Assembly (NCBI GenBank): GCA_033060915.1
Contig: CM065379.1
Span: 34,964,318-35,028,317 of the forward strand
Source: Euryodendron excelsum
Taxonomy: Eukaryota; Streptophyta; Magnoliopsida; Ericales; Pentaphylacaceae
Direction: 5' to 3'
Length of the DNA: 64,000 nucleotides
The notes beneath the pieces are model-generated. The model ran no database searches and was not told the origin of the DNA. It saw nothing but the letters and a program-made list of their open reading frames with translations. The stretch's first letter is position 1. The number at the start of each line of letters is the position of its first letter. Shown here piece by piece: positions 24,839 to 37,174 of the stretch. Position numbers and translations under genes: made by a program.

Positions 24839-26808
24839 TTTGTGTGAGATTCAACCCTTTCATTTAGAATTATTTACTTTAATTGCATATGGATTAGCCT
24901 AATCAAGAAGCTTAAACGCATTTGTTTAATGTGCATTATATTGTAACATTTTATTTGTAATTAACCTTGATTAATTAATTTAAGTGAATGTTAATTAGTG
25001 CTAATCAAGAAATTAGTTTTAACTACTTAGTCATAGAAGTGCCTGTTAGTGTGCTTTGTACGCTTGACATCTAGGTATGTGCTTCAACAATTATATTATG
25101 TGTGTGTGACGCATGTTAGAATAGATATATAATATATCTATAGTTGTTGGAAGACCTCAAAAGAAAAGAGAGGAGTTTGAGTAGAAAGAGTGAGCTTGTT
25201 AGAAATTCTGTTTAGCAAGAGAGAAAATGAAAGAAAAAGAGGGATAAAAGGCAAGAAAAGAAGAGAAAGAAAGGGAAAAGGAATGGGAAACTTGTGTAGG
25301 ATTAAACTAAGGTAAGAATCTAATTTTAAGTTCATTCTTGTTATCTATTATTCATAGAATGAAGAAAATGATTAGTCTAAGGTCCACGTCGAGTTCTGTA
25401 GTTAACACTAACACCCTTTAGGAGAATGATCATAACTTCTTTTAGAAAAGTCTAAATCTTGCACTGTTTGATGTGTTAAAAACTAGATTTGTATATTTTT
25501 CTATTGATATAGGTCTTGGAATCTAGTTCCTTGTCAATTGATTCAGATTTGAGTTTAAAATTCAGCTAAAAATGCAGTCTGTAGCAATTTTCAGCGTGCT
25601 AGACCCATATTCAAATGTTCATAACTTTTTCATGTGAACTTTGTTTAGGACTCATCAACTATGGATTTGAAGCTCAAGAAGTTTACTTTTCAATGGCATA
25701 AATTTTAGTTTCATATTTTAGTATATAGCAAGATATGATTAAAACAGTGAACCTACGTTAGGGAATCATGGTTTAAACCTAGAGTTTTACACTCATTTGA
25801 CTTTGGGTGGCTTTTGTAACCTTTCTAATGTATTTTAAACATTTCATATCATATTTTAATGATGTGTTTACCATATTTATACTCATGCATTGAGTCATGT
25901 GATATGTGCTAGGTTCTGAAGCAAGTAAGCATACTTCAACTTCTTTAAAGGAGTAATTTAGCTATCACTTCTAGTGGTTTGGTTGCTTGAGGTGGGTGTA
26001 CTAATTCTTAATGAATGTTGGTTAAAATATGAATATGTGTTTATGTGAGCTATGACTGTGTTGGATTTATATGAAATATTCATTGAAATGGTTATGTGGT
26101 GGTTGTGATGTGATTAAGAGCCAATGCATTGGATTGCATTACATTGCACTGTCCTGGGCACGTTGCCTATAAGGCTATTTCATATATTATACATCCATGT
26201 CCAAGGGACATTGCCTATAAGGCTATATACGTTACTATCTAGGAGACGTTTCGTATGAGGCTAATTCATTCATAGAGCATGGTTGGTGCCCAACATGTGA
26301 TAAATCTAATATGAGTTGTGCGTGGTATAGTTTGGTCTTGGAGCTAACACAGTTCGTTTATTCATTGAATTGCGGTGATCATTTATCTTGAAGTGTTCTT
26401 GCTTACATTCTTGTCAATTATTACATTCACTGAGCACGTGATTTGCTTGCACTCCTAGAGTGATTCCTTTTCAGGTACCTAAACGAGCTTGAGTCCACTG
26501 CTGAGTCTAGGTGTGTAAAGAGAGGTTTGTGACTGGATGAGAACGTTTATACACATTGTATATTTTTTCACATTCTGTCTTATGTAATATGGGTTTTTAT
26601 TTTTCTTGCATATACATGTGGGTGGATGTTTGTACATCTCTTTTTTGTTATGTATATAAGCTTGGATGTGTTTTGTTTATACTTAGTGAGAGTCTCTTAG
26701 TATTTCTTGATTACATTATGTTAATTGTAATGTTTAGACAGTAAGTTTGTAAGGTCCACCTTACCTTAAGAAGGTCGTATAGCTACTTTTAGGGTGGGGT
26801 TTGATAGT
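24839..26808 (+). repeat. 5' LTR of the gypsy element
   Basis: Nearly 2 kb, matching 53,031-54,941 along its whole length, for example GAGATTCAACCCTTTCATTT here and GAGATCCAACCCTTTCATTT there, and TAAGAAGGTCGTATAGCTAC against TAAGAGGGTCATATAGCTAC near the ends. It contains a CCTATAAGGCTATTTCATA-type phrase repeated three times at about 26,165-26,265. It ends just before the primer-binding site. The exact first base is uncertain by a few positions. Confidence 0.88.
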
Positions 26809-26809
26809 T

Positions 26810-26821
26810 TGGTATCAGAGC
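26810..26821 (+). other. Primer-binding site, initiator Met tRNA
   Basis: TGGTATCAGAGC directly follows the 5' LTR and is the standard complement of the 3' end of plant initiator methionine tRNA, used to prime reverse transcription. Confidence 0.9.
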
Positions 26822-27016
26822 TTAGTTTTAAGGTTCTGTAGACATGTTAGAGTCTAGTACTCGCAGTAGACTATAGGAAGTGTGTTTATTGAGTTAGTTA
26901 AGCATTGGTTGGGATGTGTGATACTAGAAGTTTTAGGGAATGAGTAGTGTATGTGAATGACATTATTTTGTAAATATATATTTGTTATTTATCTGGAGTC
27001 AAATGTAGATATAGTT

Positions 27017-28200
27017 ATGGAACCTATGGATCATCATGATCATATGGAGGAAGAAGCTTCCTATGCCCCTACTGTAGCACGGGATTTGGGGAATCAGAAT
27101 GATCCAAACGTTGTTCAAAATTAGCTAGATACTGGAGAGAGAGTAGCACAAGCAGTGGCTCGATACATTGAATTCCAAACAAGCTTACAAACTAGGCCAA
27201 TACCTCGGGTTGAGCTGCATGGTACTGTTTATGAGCAATTTATTAAACTGGGACCTCCAGAATTTTTAGGATCTTTGAATCCACTAGAGGCAGAGGAGTG
27301 GTTGAAGAAAATGGAGTCTATCTTTAAAGTGATGGGTGTTCCTGATGAGAAAGAGGTTATATTGGCTACTTTTATGCTTAAGGGTGAAGCGCGATTTTAG
27401 TGGGAAGCTACAAAGAGGCTATTGACCACACTAGTGATTGGCACACATGCTAATTCTATTCCAACACAGGTTACATGGAGTCATTTTGTTAGTGCATTTG
27501 ATGAACAATATTTTCCTTTGTCATATCGATATGAGAAGGAGCAAGAGTTCATATTATTGAAGCAATGGAAGATGACAATAGCTGAGTTTAAAGCATAGTT
27601 TACAGCTTTATCTCAATTTGCACCTGACTTGATTTGTACTGAGGATGCAAAATGCAGAAGATTCCAGCAAGGCTTAGAGTTATCTCTTAGATCCAGAATC
27701 TCAGCTTTTGAGGAGACTAAATATGCAGACCTAGTAAAAAAGCTAAGATTGTGGAAAGGGATATGTGAGAATCTGCAGGAAGGCTAGAATAGTTCAAAAA
27801 AGGCCGATTTGATTTATCTCAAATGCATGGATCAGAAGTTAGATCTTCTAGGTAGAGTATTCAAGGATCTCAATCCAATGGAGGACAAGGAAGAGCACAA
27901 CAGGGCAGGGCCTCTGGTAGTATTAGAGGTCAGAGTTCTTGGAGACCACCATTACGATGGCAAAGTGGAGCATCTTTAAGTGGCCGTGACGGAAATATTG
28001 TCTGTTACAGATGTGGATTTAGTGGACATATAGTTCGGGATTGTCCATCACTGAGGTCAGATAAATGCTATCATTGCGGGCGACAAGGGCATATGTTATG
28101 AAATTGTCCAATGTTGTCATCTGCAGCTTCTTCAATAGGTAATGTGGCTGGCGGACATAAAACATCATCTGGAAGTTCTTAGAGGGGTGGAGGATCTTTG
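27017..28200 (+). pseudogene. Gypsy gag with two CCHC zinc knuckles, multiple stops
   Basis: It starts at ATG 27,017 (MEPMDHHDHMEEE). The capsid region includes LGPPEFLGSLNPLEAEEWLK and MGVPDEKEVILATFMLKGEA. The C-terminal part has two nucleocapsid knuckles, CYRCGFSGHIVRDC (from 28,003) and CYHCGRQGHML*NC (from 28,066), the second broken by TGA. Other in-frame stops include TAG at 27,122 and 27,398 and several between 27,595 and 27,850. Most sit where the family has Gln, Trp or Arg. Confidence 0.85.
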
Positions 28201-30121
28201 AGTGGACCATGTACACAAAAACATGCCAGGGTATACACTATGACTTATCAGGATGTTCAAGCGAAACCTGACGTTCTCACATGTATACTTTTTATTTTTG
28301 GTAGACGTGCACGTACTTTGGTAGACCCTAGTTCGACTCATTCATTTGTATCTTTATCATTTGGCATGCATTTAGATTGACCTCTCACACTATTAGACTA
28401 TAATTTTATTTGTGTCTACTCCTATTAGAGAGGTGGTGCTGGTTGAGGTAGCATATAAGGACTGTGTGTTGCAAGTGGCTGATAAGGAATTATTTATGGA
28501 TTTAGTACCACTGAATATTCAAGATTTTGATATTATTTTGGGCATGAATTGGCTGGCATCATATCATGCTTTTCTAGACTATTTCAAAAAGTGGTGGTAT
28601 TTCAAATGCCCAATGAGCCTGAGTTTAGATTTTATGGTGATCGAAGTATTACTCCCAATTACCTTATATCAGCAATAGAGGCAAGAAAATTGCTTCAGAA
28701 AGGTTGTCAATATTATTTGGCTCATGTGATAGATACTAGCAAGCTAGAGGTGAAATTAGATGACATTCCAATTGTGCGAGAATTTTTAGATGTGTTTCCC
28801 TAGGAGTTACCAGGGATAGTACTTGATAGAGAGGTGAAATTTTCTATTGAGTTATTACCAGGGACTGCTCCAATATTTATGTTACTTTACAGAATAGCTC
28901 TAACTAAGTTGAAAGAGTTGAAGATTTAGTTGCAAGACTTACTAGATCGAGGCCTTATTTAGCCAACTGTGTCACCTTGAGGAGCTCTAGTTTTATTTGT
29001 AAAGAAGAAGGATGGCACGATGAGATTGTGTATTGACTACCGTCAGTTGAACCAAGTTACAATACGCAACAAATATCTTTTACATTGGATTGATGATCTA
29101 TTTGATCAATTGTAGGGAGCTAAAGTATTTTCTAAGATTGATCTTAGATCGGGATATCATCAGCTAAAGGTAAAAGACAATGATGTGCCAAAGGCTGCTT
29201 TTCGTACAAAATATGGACATTATGAATTTTTAGTTATGTCTTTTGGATTAACTAATGCCCTAACAGTGTTTATAGACTTAATGAATAGGGTATTTTAATC
29301 GTACCTTGATTCATTTGTTATTGTGTTTATTAATGATGTTTTGATTTACTCGCATAACAAGGAGGAGCATGAGCAACATTTGCGTATTGTGCTACAGACT
29401 TTGCAAGAAAAATAGTTGTTTGCAAAACTAAGCAAATGTGAGTTTTAGTTAGATAGTGTGGTTTTCTTGGGACATGTGATATCTGTGTTGATCCTAAGAA
29501 GGTGGAAGCTGTAGTGAAATGGGAACACTCGACTAACGCTCTTGAGATTAGAAGTTTCTTGGGTTTGGTAGGATATTATCGTCGTTTTATTCAGGGTTTT
29601 TCTAGCAATTGCTATGCCTTTGACTAAATTGACTCGGAAAAATGTAAAGTTTGAATGGAATGATGCCTGTGAACAAAGTTTTCAAGAATTGAAGACTAGA
29701 TTGGTTTCAGCCTTGGTATTGACTATTTCTTCTGGTAAAGGAGATTTTGTGATTTATAGTAATGCTTCACTTCATGGTTTGGGTTGTGTATTAATGCAAC
29801 ATGGGAAAGTACTTACCTATGCTTCAAGACAATTGAAGAATTATGAACGTAATTACACTACTCACGATCTGGAGTTGGCAGCAATTGTGTTTGCTTTAAA
29901 ACTTTGGAGACACTACTTTTATGGTGAGACTTGTGAAATTTTTATAGATCATCAGAGTTTGAAGTACTTGTTTAGTCAAAAAGGCTTGAATTTGAGGCAA
30001 AGGTGATGGATGGAATTGATTAAGGATTATGACTATGTTATTCATTACCATCCAAGAAAAGCTAATGTTGTGGCTGATGCCTTGAATCGGAAGTTTTCAA
30101 TATGCTGGCATGTGTGCAATG
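28201..30121 (+). pseudogene. Gypsy protease, reverse transcriptase and RNase H, decayed
   Basis: Protease: LVDPSSTHSFVS near 28,318, with Asp kept but Gly replaced by Ser in the active-site triplet region. Reverse transcriptase: [20 protein letters not shown] (about 29,010), [36 protein letters not shown], and the catalytic loop VFINDVLIY at 29,323-29,349 where the family has I-D-D. RNase [13 protein letters not shown] at about 29,749, with Asn for the first catalytic Asp, and [15 protein letters not shown]; it then runs to [15 protein letters not shown]. At least seven stops lie in the reverse transcriptase, all at usual Gln or Trp positions. The frame runs into the solo LTR at 30,122. Confidence 0.9.
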
Positions 30122-32071
30122 TGTTGGCCTAAGTAGGCAACCTAAGAGGGGGGGGGGCTGAATTGGGTTTTATAAAATTTATATCAAACAATGCAACTAA
30201 AAACAATTTAAGCAATGTAGTAGTGAGCAATCAAACTAATAACCAAGTAAGCAAATAATAAGATGCTATGCAAGGAAGTAATATGAGCAAAGAGATGAAG
30301 AATACCAAATTTATAGAGGTCCGGCCAAATCTTGCCTACGTCCTCTCTTCCTCGATCCTCTCGAAGGTATTCCACTATATAAAATTCCCTTACACAGTTG
30401 CTAGTTTTGCTACAAGTGGCCAGCTCACTCTTACAAGAGCTTTTCCCCAAGCTCTCAAAATCTAAGAGATTTTGTCCAAGCTTCACTCAAATTTACAAGA
30501 GATTTTGTCCAAGCTTCTCTCAAACTTACAAGTGTTTTTCCCAAGTTACACTCAAACTCACAAGTGTTTTTCTCAAGAACACTCAAACTCACAAGTTTAC
30601 AAACACCCAATAATAGATTAAGGTTGTACAATGAATAACTCTCTTTCAAAGAGTAGATAAAAAAATTTTCAGCTCACTCAAGAACCCCCCAAATGATAAA
30701 AACAGAGTATAAGATGTAGAAGATGAAATCTCATTTTGTAGCATTTAATCTTGTGTTCTTCTCATGTTCTTCTTGTTCTTTATCATCATATATATGTTGG
30801 GGATCTTGTATATATAGCCTTGAGTTGCTTATAGCCATTGGAGATGGATAGGAGACCATTTGATACGAAAACGGCGAAGTATAAAGTTAAAAAATATAGC
30901 CATTACCTTAAATGAGTCGACTCTTTTGCTGCAGGGGTTGACTCTTTTTATGTTTTAGCAGATTTTTCTAGGCTCTGTCCCAATGAGTTGACTCTTTTGT
31001 GCTAGGGGTCGACTCTTTTGATCTCCATCAGAATTTTCAGCCTCTGTTTGAATGAGTCGACTCTTTTGCTTGAGGGGTCGGCTCTTTTTAGGAAAATCCT
31101 TAACTTTTGCAATACTTCTTCAATATCTTCAAGCTCTTCAAGGGTCATCCAACTAAGGCTTCTAAGGCTTGAAAAGACTTCTTCAAGGCATGTTGACTTC
31201 AAGAACACCTTCAACTCTTCAAGATGAAATCAATATACTTTTGATTACATTTAGAGTTCTTTAATCAACATCACTTCTTCCATTGATCTAAGTCTTCTTC
31301 AAAATCTTCAAAAGAGCTTCCAAGACTTGAGATCTCTTTTCTTCAATTGATCTTTCATGCTTATTTGGATTTCTTCAATTTCTTTGCTTGATTTTTATCA
31401 ATTTGATTTCTTCTATAACTTCTTCCATCTATTCAAGACTTCAATATAATCTTTAATGAAGCTTCCAAATCTTGTGATTTCTTATCAATACTTTCAAGAC
31501 ATCTTCAAATCTTCCACGATGAGCTTCCGTGTCTTGTAAGAGTCATCTAAATGAGGTTATAACTTTGAAATTGCTGAATGTATCAACTTATCATACTTCA
31601 TCGTCTTTACTCTTTCTTGATAATCTTTGCATCACACAAGTTCTTCAATATGAAGCTTCTAATATGACAATCTTCAAGTCATAACTTGCTCCTCCTTTCT
31701 TTTGTGCTTTATGCCTCAAAGCATACAAGCTTTTGCTCCCCTTTTCTTATGCAATTGATGCTTTAGTGGATTGATATAGCCATGAGGATCGAGGGTCTTC
31801 ACAGTGAATAAGTTCTTGAATTCTCATAAGATCTTTAGTTGTTTGCATCATTCTTTTCAATACTTCTTGAACTCCTTGAACATCTTCAAACTATTTGAGA
31901 ATAAGATTACCTAAGTAATCTTTTTGTTGGATACTCAACCGATCAACTCAATTATTTTCTTGTTATCAAATGATTATAATCTAACCTGCACACTCAATTG
32001 AAATCATTAGATAACAACCACATGGTTTTTTTATCATCAAAATCAACACGAGGATCAATCTTGAGTCAACA
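30122..32071 (-). mobile_element. Solo LTR (1.95 kb), family B, minus orientation
   Basis: TGTTGGCC...GTCAACA, with an exact 5-bp duplication CAATG at 30,117-30,121 and 32,072-32,076. Read on the minus strand it begins TGTTGACTCAAG, passes TTTTGATGATAA, and ends with the C-run CCCCCCCC then TCTTAGGTTGCC. Phrases such as GAGGAAGAGAGGACGTAGGC recur in the plus-orientation LTR at 38,629-40,386, so both are one family. No coding. It sits between the RNase H and integrase parts of the gypsy pol gene. Confidence 0.9.
30911..31092. repeat. Tandem ~70-bp units carrying GTCGAC palindromes
   Basis: Three successive units, each with ATGAGTCGACTCTTTTG or a variant followed by GGGGTCGACTCTTTT, lie inside the solo LTR. 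Units start at about 30,911, 30,981 and 31,051. The third is cut short. Confidence 0.75.
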
Positions 32072-32076
32072 CAATG

Positions 32077-32735
32077 TACTCATGTTACTATTTTTAGTGA
32101 GTTGAATTCAGTGGGTGTGGAGCTAGCATTGACAGATACTGATGCTTTATAGCTCATTTTAGTGTGAGACTATTGTTACTTGATTGTATTCGTGAGATGC
32201 AGTTTCAAGATCAGCAGTTGGAGAAAATTAAAGGCTAAGTTAGAGATGTGGTCCGTATTATTCGGGATGATGGCATGTTATTATCCAGTACTCAAATGTG
32301 TGTACCAAATGACAAAACTTTAAGGATAGAGATTTTGGAGGAGGCACATAGCTCAACTTATGCTATGCATCCGGGTAGCACTAAAATGTACTGTGATCTT
32401 GGGAAAAATTATTGGTGGATTGGGATGAAGAGAGAGATAACAGATTTTGTTGCTAAGTGTTTGATGTGTCAGCAAGTAAAGGTTGAGCATTAGTGACCTG
32501 TAGGATTATTACAGCCTTTCCCTATTCCTGAATGGAAGTGGGAGCAAATTACAATGGATTTTGTGACATGACTTCCTCGATCTCTAAAAGGCTATGATTC
32601 TATTTGGGTGATTGTGGATCGATTAACCAAGTAAGCACATTTTTTACCTGTTAAGATTACTTATTGTATTGGCAGGTATGCTGGACTATATGTACATGAG
32701 ATTATTCATCTACATGGGGCTCCAGTGTTTATAGT
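32077..32735 (+). pseudogene. Gypsy integrase, zinc domain and start of catalytic core
   Basis: The zinc-binding HHCC module is clear: EEAHSSTYAMHPGSTKMYCD (about 32,337-32,396), YWWIGMKREITDF, then AKCLMCQQVKVEH. The core follows with WEQITMDFVT and GYDSIWVIVDRLTK, carrying the first catalytic Asp. Stops at about 32,493, 32,568 and 32,631 break it. It ends at HLHGAPVFIVV, where the giant-LTR stack is inserted; the core resumes at 52,194. Confidence 0.88.
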
Positions 32736-33999
32736 TGTATAAGCACCCTATTTCTGCTTGTTAAGCAATCTTCGGCCCGACCGGACTCATATTCAAACTT
32801 CATAGACATATTCAAACCCAAACCGACTTCCCAGATTCAAATCTAGTTAATAAACCATTTTGTGGGCCCGTCAGGCCCAATAGAAGCAAAATGACTAAAA
32901 TATCCTTGGGGCATTACTTAGTCTAATTCCAGTTGGCACGTCTTCTTAAAGACGTTAAGTCCGTATCTCAATCTCAATTCCAATTCCAGTCAAGATTAGT
33001 CAAACTTAATTTGGCATGTCTTTCGAGAAAGTTAATCCGTTGGAAGGTAAGTCCATCTAGCGTGACATGTTTACCCAAAAAATAAAAAACCCTTTAGAAA
33101 GATAACTCCCTTCATACTTGTCAACCAGGACATAACTCATGTTCGCAAGATGGTAGAGCGATTCACTTTTGGCACCTATTAACCCGCCAACGTAGAATGT
33201 CTACTGTTTGGCATGTTGATCGGGAAAGTACCTAAAGTTTCGAGGTGATAAGACCATCCAACAGCTTCCCAAAATTAGGCAGTTTTTGGAATGAACGCAC
33301 ATCGCCAGAGTGACGAAAACACTCACAAATATTGCAACCCTCAGAGTGACAAAAACACTCACAAATAGGTCGACATCAGGAATGCCAACAAACCCCCCAT
33401 GTCACGGGAACAAACACGCCTCTTGGTCGTGGCACATTGTCGCGCCCAGATTTTTCACACTCGAGGAATATTCACACAAGCGGAAAAAATGCTGTATTCT
33501 CTCGTTAGAACTCACCCTCCTAGAAGAATGAGTGCGACTAGGTTTGAATTGAAAAATTGATTTGAATAAAGGGCTTTTGGAAAAAAAGTTTGGAGTCACC
33601 ACCTAATTTGATTAAGGTGAGTTAGGACACCTAAAAACTAAGAATAATTCGAAGACTACACTTAGGGTTTTTGAAAAAGGTTTTGAAAAACATCACCTCA
33701 AGAGAGAGTTTTTAGGAAAACAGGTTGTTTGGCAACCTTCGGAAAATATTTAGCCCTTTTTTGAAAAATAACTCCTTTTGGTATTTGAAATCAGTGATCT
33801 AGGTTCGGAGGTTGGTTACGTGTAGGGAAGACGCACTAAGCCATCACCCTACCCCACCCTTTCAGTATTTACATGTCAATCTACCCTAGATTCACCTATG
33901 AGAGTCTTCAGCTAACTATTGTTCAATCCTATTCACTTTGAAAAACAACGTTTAAAAAGAAGCTAACATGATGCATGATATGCAAGTGCAATAGAGGAG

Positions 34000-35900
34000 A
34001 GTTGATTTAGAAATAGATTTGAAAAGAGATTTGATTTGATTTGAAAAGGAAGAGATAGAAGTTCGAATTTGAAAAAAGATTTTGGAAATTGAAATTAGAG
34101 ATTTGAAATTAGAAATTTGAAAAGATTGTAGAATTTGAGTTTTGAAAAATATGGAAATAGAAATTTGAAAAAAGTTGTGGAATTTGAGATTTGAAAAAGA
34201 TTGTGAAATTTGAAACTTGAAATAAATTGTGACCGCACCCATGAGAGTTGCCTACGTATCCTTTTGGAGGAATCATGTCAGTTGTAGTTCGGACAAGAGT
34301 CTGATTGAAAAGAGATTGATTTGGAAGAAAGAGATTGAATTGAAAATTGGATTGGAAGATTGAGAGATTGAATTTGGAATAGAAGATTTAAAATTGGAAC
34401 TTAGAATTTTGGAATTGAAGAGATTGGATTTTTATTTGAAAAGGTAGAATTTGGAAGAAAGATTTAGACTTGTTTTAGAAAGATAAAGGTTTAGGAAACC
34501 TAGACTTAGGAACTATAGGAGACCTAGGAAAGACTTGAGATTTAGAAAGATTTGACTCGAATGTTGGACTTGGAAGATTTGGAAAGATTGGATTTTAGGA
34601 AATGTTTGAATTAGGAAAGGCTTCAAAAAAAAAAAAAAAAAAAGAAAAGCAAAGTGTCATCTTAAGAAAGTTTTGATTTGGAAAGTTCCACTTTAGGAAA
34701 GTTTTTGAATTAGGAAAGTTTCATTTTTAGAAAGTTTTGAATTAAGAAAGTTTTGAATTGGGAAAGTTTTCAAATTAGGAGAGTTTAGAAAACAAGAAAG
34801 TTTTGAAAATAAGAAAGTTTTGAGTTTAGAAAGTTTTGAAATTTGGAATGATTTGAAATTTAGAAAGTTTGGACTTTTAGAAAGATTTAGGTTTAGAAAG
34901 ATTTGACTTAAGAAAGTTTTGAATTTGGAAAGATTTGGAATTTAGAAAGATTTGAAATTTAGAAAGTTTAGGATTTAGAAAGTTTTAGGGTTTTAGAAAA
35001 TCTTAAGATTAAGAAAGGTTTGAAAGCTTAGATTTGAAAAGTTGAGATTTAGAAAGAGGAATTAGGAAAGAGTGGAGTTAGGAAAGATTTGAAAGTTGAG
35101 TTTTAAAATTTAGGAAAGATTTTTATGTTCAAATTTTGGAAACTTAAGATTTAGGAAAAGAGAAGCTTAGGAAGGATTCGAATTAGGAAAGATTTGGATT
35201 AGGAAGGGATTGGATTTGGTTTCTAAAAGCAAAGGTTTGATTTTGTTTCAAAAAATGGAGGACGGGATTTGGTTTCCTAAACGGGAATATTTGATTTGGT
35301 TTCCTAAAGGGAAGGTAGGATTTGGTAAGGATTTGGAAAGGGAGATTCTAGAAACCCTAGATTTAGAAAATTATAGTTTCGATGTAGAAAATAGGTTTTG
35401 GAAACGTGTATAGTTTGGATGTGAAAACAAGAGGTTTTGGAAACCTAGGTTTGGGGCAAAGTTTGAAAACCACGTTTTTGGGAAGAAAATTAGGGTTTCC
35501 TAATGGTTAGCTTTAGGGCTTGACTTGGGCTTTAAGGAAAGAGTTTTTTGGAATGTGTGTTTTTGGAAACGAAGGTTCTGAAAGGAAATCCTAAGGAGAA
35601 GTTTTTGGAAAGTGAATTTGAAGGGAGAGTTTTTTGAAAGAGATTTTAAAGAGGAGTTTTTGGAAAGTGTGTTTTTGGAAACGATGATTTTTGGAGAGAG
35701 TTTTTCTAAGAAAGAGCCCTAGGGAACGTTTTTAGAAAGTGAACTTTGAAGAGAGCGTTGTGGAAAGGAGTTGAAAAAGGAAGCTTTGAAAAATAGATTT
35801 TGGAGGGAGTTTTTGAAAACAACTTTGGAGAGGAGAGTTTTAGGAAAGTACGTTGAAAAAGAGATTTTTAGGAAGAGTTTTTTTTGAAAAGAAAGCTTTT
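34000..35900 (+). repeat. Purine-rich degenerate tract in giant LTR 1
   Basis: Nearly 1.9 kb of irregular repeats of GGAAAG, TTTGAATT and TTAGGAAAG, strongly purine-rich on the plus strand, with a pure A run at 34,627-34,642. The same tract is present at about 48,150-49,050 in LTR 3 and as its pyrimidine complement at about 46,300-46,950 in the minus copy. Confidence 0.8.
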
Positions 35901-36827
35901 TTGGAAAGTATGAAAACGTCTCACTTTCCTAAAGCGATTCTAGCCATAAGAGGGCTAGAACCACTTTAAGAAAGTGGTTTTGAAAACAACAAGGGTTGAA
36001 AATATAGACCATGTTGGTCACTTTAAATGTAACACTTTCCTAAAGCAACCCTAGCCATGGAAAGGGTAGAATCACCCTAGGATTGTGGTTTTGAAAACAA
36101 GTTTTTGAAAAAGAGATTTTGATGCAATTTTGAAAACGAGTTTGAAAACGATTTTGAAAACAACCTTGAAAACAATTTTTGGAAGATGCAAGATCATGAT
36201 ATGCACAATGCAATTTTGGGGTCGTGAACATACAAGGTTAAAGCTTCACCACATAATCAAGGGGGCCGGACCCACGTGGTCTCCGGTTAGCCTAAAGGAA
36301 AGCCCCCGACACGGTGACCCTCCGATAGTCTAATCCTACACATAGACCGGGAGTCCCCTTGTTTCAAGCATGCAAAGAAAGGGGGGGAAAGAGATGGGGG
36401 GATTAAAATAGAGAAAACCCAAGTGGGTTGGAGAGAGAAGAGAGAGGGGGAAGTGCGAAAATTTAAATGGAGAACCTACCTTGTATCTTGTTTATTTTGC
36501 GCCCCTTGCTTGTCTTGGATCTTCGGTCTTCGTCTTGATCTTCGTCTTCAATCTTCAAGAGTTGCCTTCAATCTTCAAACTTCAGATTGCAACTCTTCAA
36601 GTCTTCGAAGGAGGGTTGAAGGTTAGTGTATGAGTGTATGGGGGTGTATAGGAGTGTATAGAGGGCTAGGGTTTAGTGTATGGTGGTTAGGGTTTGGAAA
36701 ACCTAGGGAAGCTAGGGTTTAGGAGGTGCTCGAGCCCTGTATATCGAATTATATGATTTTTTGTTTGAGTTTGTGCATCCCTTTCACGTTGGAAGAGGCT
36801 CTGTATTTATAAAGGTTGGACAAATCT

Positions 36828-36935
36828 GGCGCCTGTTGTAGTGGCGCTAGGCCAAACTTTACACTGGTGCCACTAGGAGTGGCGCCAGGCCATTTTTTAG
36901 CTTGGCACCACTACTAGTGGCGCCAGCCATTTAGG
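36828..36935. repeat. TGGCGCCA-type inverted repeats in giant LTR 1
   Basis: Near-palindromic blocks such as AGTGGCGCCAGG, TTGGCACCACTAC and TAGTGGCGCCAGC alternate over ~110 bases just downstream of the TATA-like box. Transcripts could fold into successive hairpins. Similar blocks lie at about 38,385-38,435 and 49,928-49,960. Confidence 0.65.
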
Positions 36936-37174
36936 AAATGTTTAAGGTCGGCAAGCAATGTATCTTTGACTAGATTTGGGCGCCTGTGCTAGTGACTACC
37001 ATGTAATTTTTAGTCTGGCTTTACTAGGAGTAACTCCGGAAAGTCCGGGAATGATTTAAGGGACCGGGATTGGCCCGGAAGGCCAGAAAAGGGCAGGAAC
37101 ACTTGGAACAGTGTCCCATAGGTATTTGGCTTGAAAAATGGGTACGAGATGTGTCCAAAGGGCTGACCTAGCCT

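Noticed and set aside
24576..24902. 108-codon plus-strand open frame beside the gypsy 5' LTR
   Set aside because: It runs across the LTR junction and is opposite the better-supported minus-strand exon; composition looks like a shadow.
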